NCBI RefSeq assembly: GCF_024436395.1 | Contig: NZ_JAFMZO010000003.1 | Location: 248,001 to 312,000, forward strand | Direction: 5' to 3' | Source: Paradesertivirga mongoliensis | GTDB lineage: Bacteria; Bacteroidota; Bacteroidia; Sphingobacteriales; Sphingobacteriaceae | DNA length: 64,000 nt | Shown here: positions 55,779 through 64,000 of the stretch, in pieces | Position numbering within the stretch: position 1 is the first letter of the stretch | Layout: each line of letters begins with the position of its first letter | Notes under the pieces: generated by a model | What the model was told of the DNA's origin: nothing | Database searches by the model: none | Seen by the model: the letters and a program-made list of their open reading frames with translations, nothing else | Made by a program: the position numbers and the translations under genes

Positions 55779-57194
55779 ATGAAAAAGCGTAGCATCCTAA
55801 TATACACAAGCCTTTCACTTGCTTTGCTGATAAGCGCATGTAAGGTCGGTAAGAATTATCAGCGGCCCGAAGTTGAGTTACCGCAAAAGTTTGGTGAAGT
55901 GTCTTTCGCCGATACCAGCAGTATTGCTGATTTAGAATGGAAGGTATTTTTCAGCGATACAACACTTCAGGGTCTTCTGGAAAAAGGCATAAACGAGAAC
56001 TATGATTTGCAAATAGCAATTAAGCGCATGGATATTGCCCGGCAACAACTGAAGCAATCCAAATTGCTGTTACTGCCAGATCTGAATCTTGAGCTGGGGG
56101 CACAATACAACCGCCCATCGAACAACAGCCTTAATGGCTTAAGTACCAGCAGTTTTCTGGGAACCAATCACATAGAAAACTACAATACTAACCTTAACCT
56201 TTCCTGGGAAATTGACATCTGGGGCAAAATCAGAAGGCAGAAGGAAGCAGTACTGGCCCAATATCTTCAGACAGCCGAAGGAAAAAAAGCAGTGCAAACA
56301 CAGCTTGTATCGGACATAGCTCAGGGTTATTACAACCTGCTAATGCTCGACAGACAACTTACTATTGCCCACCGAAACCTTAACCTTAGCGACAGCACTC
56401 TGCAGCTTACCAAACTATTGAAAGAGGCAGGTGAAGTTAATCAACTTGCGGTGGAGCAAGCCGAAGCCCAAAATCAGGCTACCGCTTTGTTAGTGCCACA
56501 ACTGGAACAAGCCCTTGCCGAACAGGAAAATGCATTGCAACTATTAGCTGGAAGTTTGCCGGCACGGATTGCGCGAAATGCGGACCGGTCGCCTTCGATG
56601 ATCTTCACCAACCTTTCTGCCGGAATTCCGGCTGCAATTTTAAGCCGCCGTCCAGATATCCGGGTTAATGAGATGGCCCTGGTAGCGGCAAACGCTTATG
56701 CTGGTATGGCTCAGGGAAACTTGTACCCCGCACTAGTTATCGGTGGGGCTGGTGGACTGGAAAGCTTCAAGGCAAGTAACTGGTTCAATATTCCAAACTC
56801 TTTGTTTGGAGTAGCCAGCGGCGCAATATTGCAGCCCGTATTTAGGAAACGGGCGTTAAAGACGCAATTTGAGATAGCGAAAATTCAGCGTGAGCAGGCG
56901 GTTCTGCAGTTCCGGCAATCAATACTCAACGCAGTCGGCGAAGTATCCAATGCGCTGAGCCGGTTGGAGAAGATCAATCACCAGGAGCAAATTGCGTCCC
57001 GGCGTGCAGCAAACCTGCGTTTATCTGTAGCCAATGCCAGATTGTTGTTTAAAAGCGACAGGGCTAATTATCTTGAGGTTATAACGGTTCAAAGCAACGC
57101 ATTGCAAGCCGAATTAGATCTGGCGCTTATTCAGCGGCAGCGGGACGGAGCAAGGATAGAACTTTACAGAGCACTGGGAGGTGGCTGGAAGTAG
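55779..57194 (+). CDS. NodT-family outer-membrane efflux lipoprotein
   Basis: From ATG 55779 the protein has 471 residues, a lipoprotein signal with Cys21 (LISACKVGKNYQRP) and the duplicated OEP domains (LSWEIDIWGKIRRQ, LSRRPDIRVNEMALVAANAYAGMAQGNLYP). It is the outer-membrane channel of the second pump. The reading frame is open back to 55641, inside the permease gene, but only the ATG at 55779 gives the lipobox; it is 4 nt after the permease stop. Confidence 0.93.
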   Translation: MKKRSILIYTSLSLALLISACKVGKNYQRPEVELPQKFGEVSFADTSSIADLEWKVFFSDTTLQGLLEKGINENYDLQIAIKRMDIARQQLKQSKLLLLPDLNLELGAQYNRPSNNSLNGLSTSSFLGTNHIENYNTNLNLSWEIDIWGKIRRQKEAVLAQYLQTAEGKKAVQTQLVSDIAQGYYNLLMLDRQLTIAHRNLNLSDSTLQLTKLLKEAGEVNQLAVEQAEAQNQATALLVPQLEQALAEQENALQLLAGSLPARIARNADRSPSMIFTNLSAGIPAAILSRRPDIRVNEMALVAANAYAGMAQGNLYPALVIGGAGGLESFKASNWFNIPNSLFGVASGAILQPVFRKRALKTQFEIAKIQREQAVLQFRQSILNAVGEVSNALSRLEKINHQEQIASRRAANLRLSVANARLLFKSDRANYLEVITVQSNALQAELDLALIQRQRDGARIELYRALGGGWK

Positions 57195-57275
57195 GGATTG
57201 CAGTGAAAAGTTATGTTTAGTCCACAACTTTCTTGCTTCCTTTTCAGCGCGATCCGAAATTTTGAAAATTTCGCA

Positions 57276-57311
57276 TAAAAAATCCGCTATAGCCTTGAAC
57301 TATAGCGGATT
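57276..57311 (-). terminator. Rho-independent terminator of the tRNA-His gene
   Basis: AATCCGCTATAG (57281-57292) and CTATAGCGGATT (57300-57311): perfect 12-bp stem, 7-nt loop; on the minus strand it runs into a T-tract. Confidence 0.85.
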
Positions 57312-57321
57312 ACAAGTAACG

Positions 57322-57396
57322 GGTGGATGATGGGGCTCGAACCCACGACCCTCGGCACCACAAACCAATGCTCTAACCAACTGAGCTACAACCACC
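57322..57396 (-). tRNA. tRNA-His (anticodon GTG)
   Basis: On the minus strand the cloverleaf is complete: acceptor GTGGTTG with CATCCAC (one U-U mismatch), D-arm GCTC...GAGC, anticodon loop TTGTGGT, T-arm with loop TTCGAGC. The extra G at -1 faces C73, the mark of tRNA-His. No CCA is encoded. Confidence 0.95.
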
Positions 57397-57588
57397 GTTT
57401 TGAGCTATTCCAATGGAACGGCCATGCCGCAAAAATAGCAATCTTTCTACTAAAGTCAATATTAAAATACTAAATTTTAGATTCAATTCTTAATCACCGT
57501 TCAACTTCCTGACACACAATGCTGTATAATTTTAACAGATGCTGCCCATCCTAGATAAACAACAATTTTCTTATACTTGGAGCACAAG

Positions 57589-58065
57589 ATGATAGAATTA
57601 TTTACAGACGGGGCATCAAGCGGAAATCCGGGGCCAGGCGGTTATGGAACGATTCTCCGGGCTGGCCAGCATTATAAAGAATTATCCGGCGGCTTCAGAA
57701 AGACCACCAATAACCGCATGGAACTTTTGGCGGTAATTGTGGGCCTGGAAGCCTTAAAAAAGCCGGGACAGGATGTGCTGGTTTACACCGATTCTAAATA
57801 TGTGGCAGATGCAGTAGAAAAAAAATGGGTCTTTGGCTGGGCAGCGAAAGGTTTTGCGGGAAAGAAAAACAAGGATTTGTGGATACGCTTTCTGGCTGTA
57901 TACAAACTTCATAACGTTCGCTTCAAGTGGATTAAAGGCCATGCCGGGCATCCTGAAAACGAACGCTGCGACCGTTTAGCGGTCGCAGCGTATCAACAAA
58001 GAAGTCAATTGCCTGCTGATTCGGTTTTTGAAGCCGAATGCAACAAATCTGAAGGCCTTCTCTAG
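57589..58065 (+). CDS. rnhA: Ribonuclease HI
   Basis: The 158-residue enzyme from ATG 57589 has the catalytic D7, E45, D68 and D128 ([47 protein letters not shown]). It cuts the RNA strand of RNA-DNA hybrids. A TTG 12 nt upstream lies in the near -7 box TATACTTG (57572-57579) and was not used. The codons for D128-A133 are part of a 12-bp perfect hairpin. The stop overlaps the convergent fbp stop by 4 nt. Confidence 0.95.
   Translation: MIELFTDGASSGNPGPGGYGTILRAGQHYKELSGGFRKTTNNRMELLAVIVGLEALKKPGQDVLVYTDSKYVADAVEKKWVFGWAAKGFAGKKNKDLWIRFLAVYKLHNVRFKWIKGHAGHPENERCDRLAVAAYQQRSQLPADSVFEAECNKSEGLL
57963..57991 (-). terminator. Hairpin in rnhA coding region, possible fbp terminator
   Basis: ACGCTGCGACCG (57963-57974) and CGGTCGCAGCGT (57980-57991), GC-rich 12-bp stem with a 5-nt loop. 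On the minus strand it is followed by TCGTTTTC, a short imperfect T-run, so it may stop fbp transcription from inside rnhA. There is no T-run on the plus side. Confidence 0.55.
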
Positions 58066-59123
58066 CTAGCCTTTGCAATCACACTTTTAATGGTTGCTGT
58101 TTTTTTTTGACTCATTTCGGGAGAGTATTTCATCATCATATCTTCCGCTTTTCTGACCATATTTTCAGAACCCACAAAAATTGAGCAACGCTGGTGAAGC
58201 GATTCGACTTCCATTTCCAGAATTCGTTGAAATCCATCAGTAGCTCTGCCCCCTGCCTGCTCAATAATAAAAGCCATCGGATTGCATTCGTATACTAACC
58301 TAAGCTTTCCTTTGGGAGAGCTGGAGGTTGGTGGATAAAGGAAAATCCCCCCTTTTATCATATTCCGGTGCATATCGGCGATCATTGAGCCGATATATCT
58401 TGAAGAATAGGGCCGTTTGGTAGAGGGGTCTTCTTCCTGACAAAATTTAATGTACTTTTTAACCCCGTCCGGGAAATTAATATAGTTGCCCTCATTAATA
58501 GAATAAATATATCCGTCTTCCGGGATCTTCATATCAGGGTGAGACAGGCAAAACTCTCCGATGGAAGGATCAAGTGTAAAACCATTTACACCCTTACCTG
58601 TGGTATATACCAGCATCGTCGACGATCCATACACAATATAACCTGCAGCCACTTGTTCGGTACCGCGCTGCAATGCGTCCTGAAGTGTAGGTTTCCCCTC
58701 AGTACTTTTTCTGCGATAGATAGAGAAAATAGTACCCACCGAAACATTTACATCGATATTTGAAGATCCATCCAGGGGATCAATACACACAATATATTTA
58801 GCGTTATGCGATACATCAGATTCAATAAAAATCGGGTCGTCGTTTTCTTCCGAAACAATCAGGCAACATTCGCCTCCACAGGTCAATGCTGAAATAAATT
58901 GATGATTTGCAAAAATGTCCAATTTCTTTTGCGACTCGCCGTGACTATTCGTCGTTCCTTCGTCTCCAAGAATGTTTACCAGACCTGCTTTGTTCACCTC
59001 ACGGTTTACAATCTTAGCAGCTATCCCAATATCGCGAAGCAAACGCGACAGCTCTCCTTTTGCATAAGGAAAGTCTTTTTGTTTTTCAATGATAAATTGA
59101 CCTAATGTTTTTACTACCGACAT
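58062..59123 (-). CDS. fbp: Fructose-1,6-bisphosphatase class I
   Basis: The 353-residue enzyme has the metal site E92-E93 (IVSEENDDP) and [13 protein letters not shown] at 115-127, and the C-terminal [20 protein letters not shown]. It makes fructose-6-phosphate in gluconeogenesis. Length is that of the class I (FBPase_glpX-unrelated) enzyme, slightly longer than E. coli Fbp (332). It follows the YfcE-type gene by 22 nt and ends convergently with rnhA. Confidence 0.96.
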   Translation of the reverse strand: MSVVKTLGQFIIEKQKDFPYAKGELSRLLRDIGIAAKIVNREVNKAGLVNILGDEGTTNSHGESQKKLDIFANHQFISALTCGGECCLIVSEENDDPIFIESDVSHNAKYIVCIDPLDGSSNIDVNVSVGTIFSIYRRKSTEGKPTLQDALQRGTEQVAAGYIVYGSSTMLVYTTGKGVNGFTLDPSIGEFCLSHPDMKIPEDGYIYSINEGNYINFPDGVKKYIKFCQEEDPSTKRPYSSRYIGSMIADMHRNMIKGGIFLYPPTSSSPKGKLRLVYECNPMAFIIEQAGGRATDGFQRILEMEVESLHQRCSIFVGSENMVRKAEDMMMKYSPEMSQKKTATIKSVIAKAS

Positions 59124-59145
59124 ACTACTTAGTGTATTTTTTACG

Positions 59146-59640
59146 CTATCTGTTACCCAATTCTATTACTTCCAAGGTATGAATTTTTTCATCAGAAATG
59201 CAGAATTTCATTATAGAACGCACTTTATGCCATCCTTGTTTGCCCGCAGCCCCAGGATTTAAGTGTAAAGTTCCAATTTTTTTATCAAAAATCACTTTAA
59301 GTATATGTGAGTGGCCCGAAATAAAAATTTTAGGCGGATTAGAATAAATTTCTTCTTTGATTTTTGGGTTGTACCTGTCGGGATAGCCACCAATATGAGT
59401 CATCCATACATCAACTTCTTCGCACATAAAACGATTATGTTCAGGGTATACCTGCCTCAGCTCTTTACCGTCTATGTTGCCGTACACTCCCCGCAAAGGT
59501 TTAAAAGCTGCAAGAGCGTCGGCGAGTTCCAGGGTTCCGAAATCTCCGGCATGCCATATTTCGTCGCAGTTTTCAAAATGTTTGAATACTTTATCATCAA
59601 GGTAACTGTGGGTGTCGGAGAGCAAGCCGATTCTGCGCAT
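59146..59640 (-). CDS. YfcE-type metallophosphoesterase
   Basis: The 164-residue protein has the calcineurin-like metal motifs [21 protein letters not shown] and SGHSHI. The family cuts phosphodiesters of unsure natural substrate. It is upstream of fbp and probably shares its transcript. No sign of a signal peptide. Confidence 0.9.
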   Translation of the reverse strand: MRRIGLLSDTHSYLDDKVFKHFENCDEIWHAGDFGTLELADALAAFKPLRGVYGNIDGKELRQVYPEHNRFMCEEVDVWMTHIGGYPDRYNPKIKEEIYSNPPKIFISGHSHILKVIFDKKIGTLHLNPGAAGKQGWHKVRSIMKFCISDEKIHTLEVIELGNR

Positions 59641-59738
59641 GTGCCAATATCGAAATTTGCGGGGAGTCTCACATGATAAACTATGAATTTTTGTTTTTAA
59701 GTCTTTACAGCAATAGCCTAAAATTGAAATTTAAACGG

Positions 59739-59746
59739 TAAATTTG
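59739..59746 (+). promoter_or_regulatory. TAnnTTTG -7 box before purL
   Basis: TAAATTTG on the plus strand, 18 nt before the ATG at 59765; short leader predicted. Confidence 0.45.
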
Positions 59747-59764
59747 CACCTTTAAAAATTCCGC

Positions 59765-62700
59765 ATGATTCATTTCTTTTCAAGCTCATCCGACATCGTT
59801 TTTGCTTTACAATCTGAACAGACCCTGACTGCCACCGATATCTCCAAATTGGAGTGGTTATTTGGCGGGGCGGGTGTACAACCGGCTGAAGCACTGGACG
59901 GTTATTTTGTTGGCCCCCGCAAAGCCATGATCACCCCATGGAGCACAAATGCCGTGGAGATTACACAGAATATGGGTATTAAGGGTATCATCAGGATTGA
60001 GGAATTTAAAAAGGTATCAAAAGACTTTGCGGATTTCGATCCGATGATCTCCCAGAAATTTGAACAGCTGAACCAGGATCTTTATACCATCGACATCAAA
60101 CCGGAACCGATTCTGGAGATCACAAATATTGCAGCTTATAATACAGAGCAAGGACTTTCACTAAGCGACGACGAGGTGGATTACCTGAATAATCTTGCAG
60201 CAAAGCTGGGAAGACCGTTGACCGATTCGGAAGTTTTCGGATTTTCGCAGGTAAATTCCGAGCACTGCCGGCACAAAATATTTAACGGGAAGTTTGTAAT
60301 CGACGGGGTAGAACAGGATATGTCGCTGTTCAAATTGATTCGTAAAACTTCGGAAACTAATCCCAACGATATAGTCTCGGCCTACAAAGACAATGTAGCT
60401 TTTATCAAAGGTCCGCGTGTACAGCAATTCGCTCCAAAGCGGGCCGATGAACCTGACTATTACGCGATTAGCGATTTCGAATCAGTCATTTCGGTTAAAG
60501 CCGAAACTCATAATTTCCCCACAACTGTAGAACCGTTTAACGGTGCAGCAACAGGTTCTGGTGGCGAAATCCGCGACCGGCTGGCTGGCGGACTTGGCTC
60601 ACTCCCTTTGGCAGGGACAGCGGTTTACATGACCGCCTTGTCACGACTGGAAGAAAACCGGCCATGGGAAAAAGGTGTGAAGGAACGTGATTGGTTATAT
60701 CAAACGCCAATGGACATCCTTATCAAAGCTTCCAACGGAGCAACAGACTTCGGAAATAAATTTGGTCAGCCACTAATCACGGGTTCTGTTCTAACATTTG
60801 AGCATGAAGAGCATTCCGACGATCCCGAAATGTCACAAAGATTGGGCTACGACAAAGTGATCATGCTTGCCGGCGGTGTGGGTTATGGCAAAGCCGATCA
60901 GGCAAAAAAGCTGCAGCCTAAAGCCGGTGATAATATTGTGGTTCTTGGTGGAGAAAACTACCGGATTGGAATGGGGGGTGCAGCAGTTTCCTCCGCCGAT
61001 ACAGGAGCTTTTGCAGCCGGAATTGAATTAAACGCAGTACAACGTTCTAACCCCGAAATGCAGAAAAGAGCCGCTAATGCAATCCGCGGCATGGTAGAGA
61101 GCGATAAGAATTCCATTATTTCGATACACGATCACGGTGCTGGCGGCCATCTCAATTGCTTGTCGGAACTGGTGGAAGAAACCGGTGGAAAGATTGACCT
61201 CGATAAACTCCCGGTAGGAGACCCGACCCTATCTGCTAAAGAAATTATAGGCAACGAATCACAGGAACGTATCGGTTTAATTATCGGCAACGACGACCTG
61301 GCAACGCTGCAAAAAATAGCAGATCGCGAACGCTCTCCAATGTACACGGTGGGCAAAGTTACCGGCGATCATCGTTTTACCTTCGAATCTGCGAGTACCG
61401 GCCTAAAACCTATGGATCTGGAGCTTGGTGATATGTTTGGAAGCTCCCCTAAAGTGGTGATGGAAGACCAAACATTACAGCGGGAATATCAACCGGTAGT
61501 TTACGATGCTAAACAGATCTACCAGTACCTCGATCAGGTCCTACAATTAGAAGCGGTAGCGGCAAAAGACTGGCTCACCAACAAGGTAGACCGCTGCGTA
61601 GGCGGTCGTGTGGCGAAACAGCAATGTGCTGGCCCTCTGCAGCTCCCACTGAACAACTGCGGAGTAATGGCCCTTGATTTCCAGGGAAAAGAAGGAATTG
61701 CAACTTCGATAGGCCACGCTCCTGTTTCAGCTTTAATCAACCCCGCCGCGGGCAGCAGAAACGCAATTGCCGAATCGCTTTCCAATATTGTTTGGGCGCC
61801 GCTTAAAGACGGATTAAAAAGCGTCTCTCTTTCTGCCAACTGGATGTGGGCCTGCAAAAACAAAGGTGAGGATGCTCGTCTTTATGCCGCAGTAAAAGCC
61901 TGTTCGGACTTCGCTATCGAACTGGGGATTAATATCCCGACCGGGAAGGATTCCTTATCCATGAAGCAGAAATATAAGGATGGTGAGGTGATTGCACCCG
62001 GCACCGTAATCATTTCTGCGGCTGGTAATTGCGATGACATCCGGAAGGTAGTTGAGCCTGTTCTTCAAAAAGACGGCGGAGCGATTTATTATATCAACCT
62101 GTCCGCCGACGATTATCACCTCGGGGGATCATCATTCGCACAGATACTAAACAAGGTTGGTTCAGAAACACCCGACGTAAAAGATGCAGCTCAATTAAAG
62201 CTGACCTTTAATACTATTCAGCAACTAATTCGCGAAGAAAAAATTCAAGCGGGTCATGATATTGGCAGCGGTGGCTTAATTACTACACTTTTGGAGCTTT
62301 GCTTTGCCGACCGGGATTTAGGTGCCGTAATAGATCTTTCATCCCTAAGCGAAACAGACAGCATCAAAGTTCTTTTCTCTGAAAATATCGGCATTGTTTT
62401 CCAGGCTGATATAACGGCTGAAGAAATCCTTAAGGCCAATGGCGTACGCTATCATAAAATTGGTGAGGTAAGCTCTTCTCCTACTCTCGAATTAAAAAAC
62501 AATAACGAAAGCTTCAGTTTTGATATCGATAAGCTACGTGATACCTGGTTCAAAACTTCTTACCTGCTGGACGAGAAGCAAACCGGTGCGGGACTGGCAA
62601 AAGAGAGGTACAACAACTATAAAAACCAAGCTCTAAAATATTCGTTCCCTAAGCATTTTGACGGAAGAAAACCAGCGATTGACGGCCATAAACCACGACC

Positions 62701-63448
62701 AAAGGCTGCTATAATCAGGGAGAAAGGAAGCAATTCTGAACGGGAACTTGCCAACGCGATGTATCTGGCAGGATTTGACGTAAAGGACGTACACATGACC
62801 GATCTCATCTATGGTCGTGAAACATTAGAAGATATCCAGTTTATAGGTGCCGTTGGAGGATTTTCCAACTCAGATGTTTTAGGATCAGCGAAGGGCTGGG
62901 CCGGCGCATTTCTTTATAACGAAAAAGCCAGAACTGCTCTTGAAAAGTTTTTTGCCCGTGAGGATACGCTATCGGTTGGAATCTGTAATGGCTGTCAGTT
63001 GTTCGTAGAACTCGGTCTTATTAATAGCGATCATGATGACAAACCTAAAATGCTTCATAATAAAAGTGGTAAACACGAAAGTATTTTCACGTCGTTAACT
63101 ATTGCTGAAAATAAATCGGTAATGCTGTCGTCGCTGGCAGGAAGTACTCTAGGTGTTTGGGTGTCGCACGGAGAGGGTCGCTTCCATTTACCTTACGGCG
63201 AAGAACGATATGAAATTGTAGCAAAATATGCATACGAAAGCTATCCCGCAAATCCTAACGGTTCGCATTACAATACGGCAATGATCTGTGATACAACCGG
63301 CAGGCATTTAGTGATGATGCCGCATATCGAAAGATCTATCTTCCAATGGAACTGGGCGTATTATCCTAAAGGACGCAAAGATGAAGTTTCGCCATGGATA
63401 GAAGCATTTGTTAATGCACGGAAGTGGTTGGAAGAGAAAAATAAGTAA
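59765..63448 (+). CDS. purL: Phosphoribosylformylglycinamidine synthase, large single-chain form
   Basis: The 1227-residue enzyme combines the FGAM synthase domains with a C-terminal glutamine amidotransferase. It shows VNSEHCRHKIFNG, ETHNFPTTVEPFNGAATGSGGEIRDR, a second AIRS-like half with PTGKDSLSMK, and the GATase nucleophile Cys in VGICNGCQLFVELG (about residue 1080) with HGEGRFHL. It turns FGAR to FGAM with glutamine and ATP. Length is close to E. coli PurL (1295). No separate purQ or purS is needed. Confidence 0.96.
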   Translation: MIHFFSSSSDIVFALQSEQTLTATDISKLEWLFGGAGVQPAEALDGYFVGPRKAMITPWSTNAVEITQNMGIKGIIRIEEFKKVSKDFADFDPMISQKFEQLNQDLYTIDIKPEPILEITNIAAYNTEQGLSLSDDEVDYLNNLAAKLGRPLTDSEVFGFSQVNSEHCRHKIFNGKFVIDGVEQDMSLFKLIRKTSETNPNDIVSAYKDNVAFIKGPRVQQFAPKRADEPDYYAISDFESVISVKAETHNFPTTVEPFNGAATGSGGEIRDRLAGGLGSLPLAGTAVYMTALSRLEENRPWEKGVKERDWLYQTPMDILIKASNGATDFGNKFGQPLITGSVLTFEHEEHSDDPEMSQRLGYDKVIMLAGGVGYGKADQAKKLQPKAGDNIVVLGGENYRIGMGGAAVSSADTGAFAAGIELNAVQRSNPEMQKRAANAIRGMVESDKNSIISIHDHGAGGHLNCLSELVEETGGKIDLDKLPVGDPTLSAKEIIGNESQERIGLIIGNDDLATLQKIADRERSPMYTVGKVTGDHRFTFESASTGLKPMDLELGDMFGSSPKVVMEDQTLQREYQPVVYDAKQIYQYLDQVLQLEAVAAKDWLTNKVDRCVGGRVAKQQCAGPLQLPLNNCGVMALDFQGKEGIATSIGHAPVSALINPAAGSRNAIAESLSNIVWAPLKDGLKSVSLSANWMWACKNKGEDARLYAAVKACSDFAIELGINIPTGKDSLSMKQKYKDGEVIAPGTVIISAAGNCDDIRKVVEPVLQKDGGAIYYINLSADDYHLGGSSFAQILNKVGSETPDVKDAAQLKLTFNTIQQLIREEKIQAGHDIGSGGLITTLLELCFADRDLGAVIDLSSLSETDSIKVLFSENIGIVFQADITAEEILKANGVRYHKIGEVSSSPTLELKNNNESFSFDIDKLRDTWFKTSYLLDEKQTGAGLAKERYNNYKNQALKYSFPKHFDGRKPAIDGHKPRPKAAIIREKGSNSERELANAMYLAGFDVKDVHMTDLIYGRETLEDIQFIGAVGGFSNSDVLGSAKGWAGAFLYNEKARTALEKFFAREDTLSVGICNGCQLFVELGLINSDHDDKPKMLHNKSGKHESIFTSLTIAENKSVMLSSLAGSTLGVWVSHGEGRFHLPYGEERYEIVAKYAYESYPANPNGSHYNTAMICDTTGRHLVMMPHIERSIFQWNWAYYPKGRKDEVSPWIEAFVNARKWLEEKNK

Positions 63449-63475
63449 TCCGGCATTTACTCTAGCCTGACATCT

Positions 63476-63511
63476 TTTTAAACCCGTCAGCAGTTAAAAA
63501 CTGGCGGGTTT
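63476..63511. terminator. Terminator between purL and the convergent methyltransferase gene
   Basis: AACCCG-CAG and CTG-CGGGTT arms (63481-63511, one unpaired base on each side) around AAAAA, with T-rich flank on the left side so that it works best for the minus strand. Confidence 0.7.
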
Positions 63512-63513
63512 AA

Positions 63514-64000
63514 CTAAAATATGGTCAGGAAGTCTCTCAAGGCTTTGCGATACTCGGCAGAGTATTCTTTCTGCCCCCGATAAATCACAAAGTCACGTTT
63601 CGTAAATCCCTCCTTTTCATATCCCAGCGAAATAATAGAACGGTGAGGTTCATTATTCGCAAAGGATTTCACATCGATCTGGCTTTCTGGATAAAGTCCC
63701 TGTAAGGCCGCGAGCTGGGTAACTTTTTCTGCGATAGCAACTGGAAGGACAAGACAGAGCGTACCACCTGCTGTAAGATGCTGGCTGGCAAACATTACCA
63801 GTTCTTCAAAAAATTCATAGTTGGTATGCCGTGCCTGCTTTTTCTGCTGATTAGGGTTTACCAAAGAATTTAGAAAGAATGGTGGATTGCTGACAATTAA
63901 ATCATATCGCTTATCAGGGTGTTCTTGGGAAAAGTTTTGAAAGGAATTGTTATGTACTTTTAATCTGTCTGAAAATCTCGAATTATTAAAATTCATTAAG
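63514..64000 (-). CDS. tRNA1(Val) A37 N6-methyltransferase-like protein, N-terminus outside the window
   Basis: The visible 162 residues hold the N6-adenine methyltransferase motif SNPPFF, then LVLPVAIAEKVTQLA and a C-terminus typical of TrmN6/YfiC. The frame is open to the right window edge (the codon before the first visible Met is Leu), so the SAM-binding N-terminal part lies outside. Complete family members have about 235-250 residues. The exact tRNA target is by analogy. Confidence 0.8.
   Translation of the reverse strand, partial: LMNFNNSRFSDRLKVHNNSFQNFSQEHPDKRYDLIVSNPPFFLNSLVNPNQQKKQARHTNYEFFEELVMFASQHLTAGGTLCLVLPVAIAEKVTQLAALQGLYPESQIDVKSFANNEPHRSIISLGYEKEGFTKRDFVIYRGQKEYSAEYRKALRDFLTIF

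Noticed and set aside
55641-55779. 46-codon N-terminal extension of the outer-membrane lipoprotein gene
   Set aside because: It lies in the permease coding region and removes the lipobox from the N-terminus.
1-64000. CRISPR arrays, insertion sequences, prophage or integrase genes
   Set aside because: I saw no spaced direct repeats, transposase or integrase motifs on either strand.

Overview
The window is a 64 kb piece of a Bacteroidota chromosome, most likely from the Sphingobacteriales (Pedobacter-like). The evidence is a tmRNA whose tag reads GENNYALAA, repeated use of the Bacteroidota promoter form TTTG-N19-TAnnTTTG, and no clear Shine-Dalgarno sites. Family content also fits: fused E1 alpha/beta dehydrogenase, HU-CCDC81/SPOR protein, plugless TonB-receptor-like barrel and DUF1573 lipoprotein-like protein. 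No phage, insertion sequence or CRISPR array was seen. Most of the window is core genome, with a more accessory stretch at about 47.2-57.2 kb.

Layout. 1-3.7 kb (minus): kaiC, two kaiB paralogues and a PAS histidine kinase cut by the window edge. 3.9-4.9 kb: a Gfo/Idh/MocA oxidoreductase. 5-11.5 kb (minus): TetR, TolC, adaptor and RND pump operon with a palindromic operator over its promoter. 11.6-13.6 kb: purB and an Nfu Fe-S protein. 13.8-17.7 kb (minus): suhB-like phosphatase, lgt, mtaB, ubiX, then a likely small RNA upstream of ubiX. 18.3-21.2 kb: a detached nuoA-nuoB pair, then purK-purE. 21.3-30.4 kb: one operon encoding a TPR protein, an outer-membrane barrel, a membrane HU/SPOR protein, ExbB/TolQ, ExbD/TolR, a TonB/TolA-like protein and FolC, which looks like a trans-envelope energised complex. 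30.4-33.9 kb (minus): agmatine-to-putrescine enzymes aguB-aguA and an APC permease. 34-39.4 kb: membrane pyrophosphatase, second APC permease, MarC, nitrilase-family enzyme. 39.4-44.8 kb (minus): RsmB-like methyltransferase, guaA, fused branched-chain E1. 45-47.2 kb: DUF1573 protein, aminotransferase, tmRNA. 47.3-50.6 kb: DinB/SRPBCC/SRPBCC operon, PEP-mutase-like enzyme and a divergent GlxA-type regulator. 50.7-57.2 kb: a second TetR-controlled RND pump with an identical operator at two promoters. 57.3-64 kb: tRNA-His, rnhA, fbp, a YfcE-type phosphodiesterase, purL, and a partial tRNA methyltransferase.

Regulation is unusually readable. Three promoters match TTTG-N19-TAnnTTTG exactly (both tetR genes and the small RNA). 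Many other genes have a TAnnTTTG box only 3-18 nt before the ATG, which predicts leaderless or near-leaderless mRNAs and helps choose starts. Two convergent pairs (folC/aguA and rnhA/fbp) appear to carry the terminator of one gene inside the coding sequence of the other. The best candidates for a second look are the Kai operon, the 21-30 kb envelope operon, the two TetR operator sets and the small RNA.
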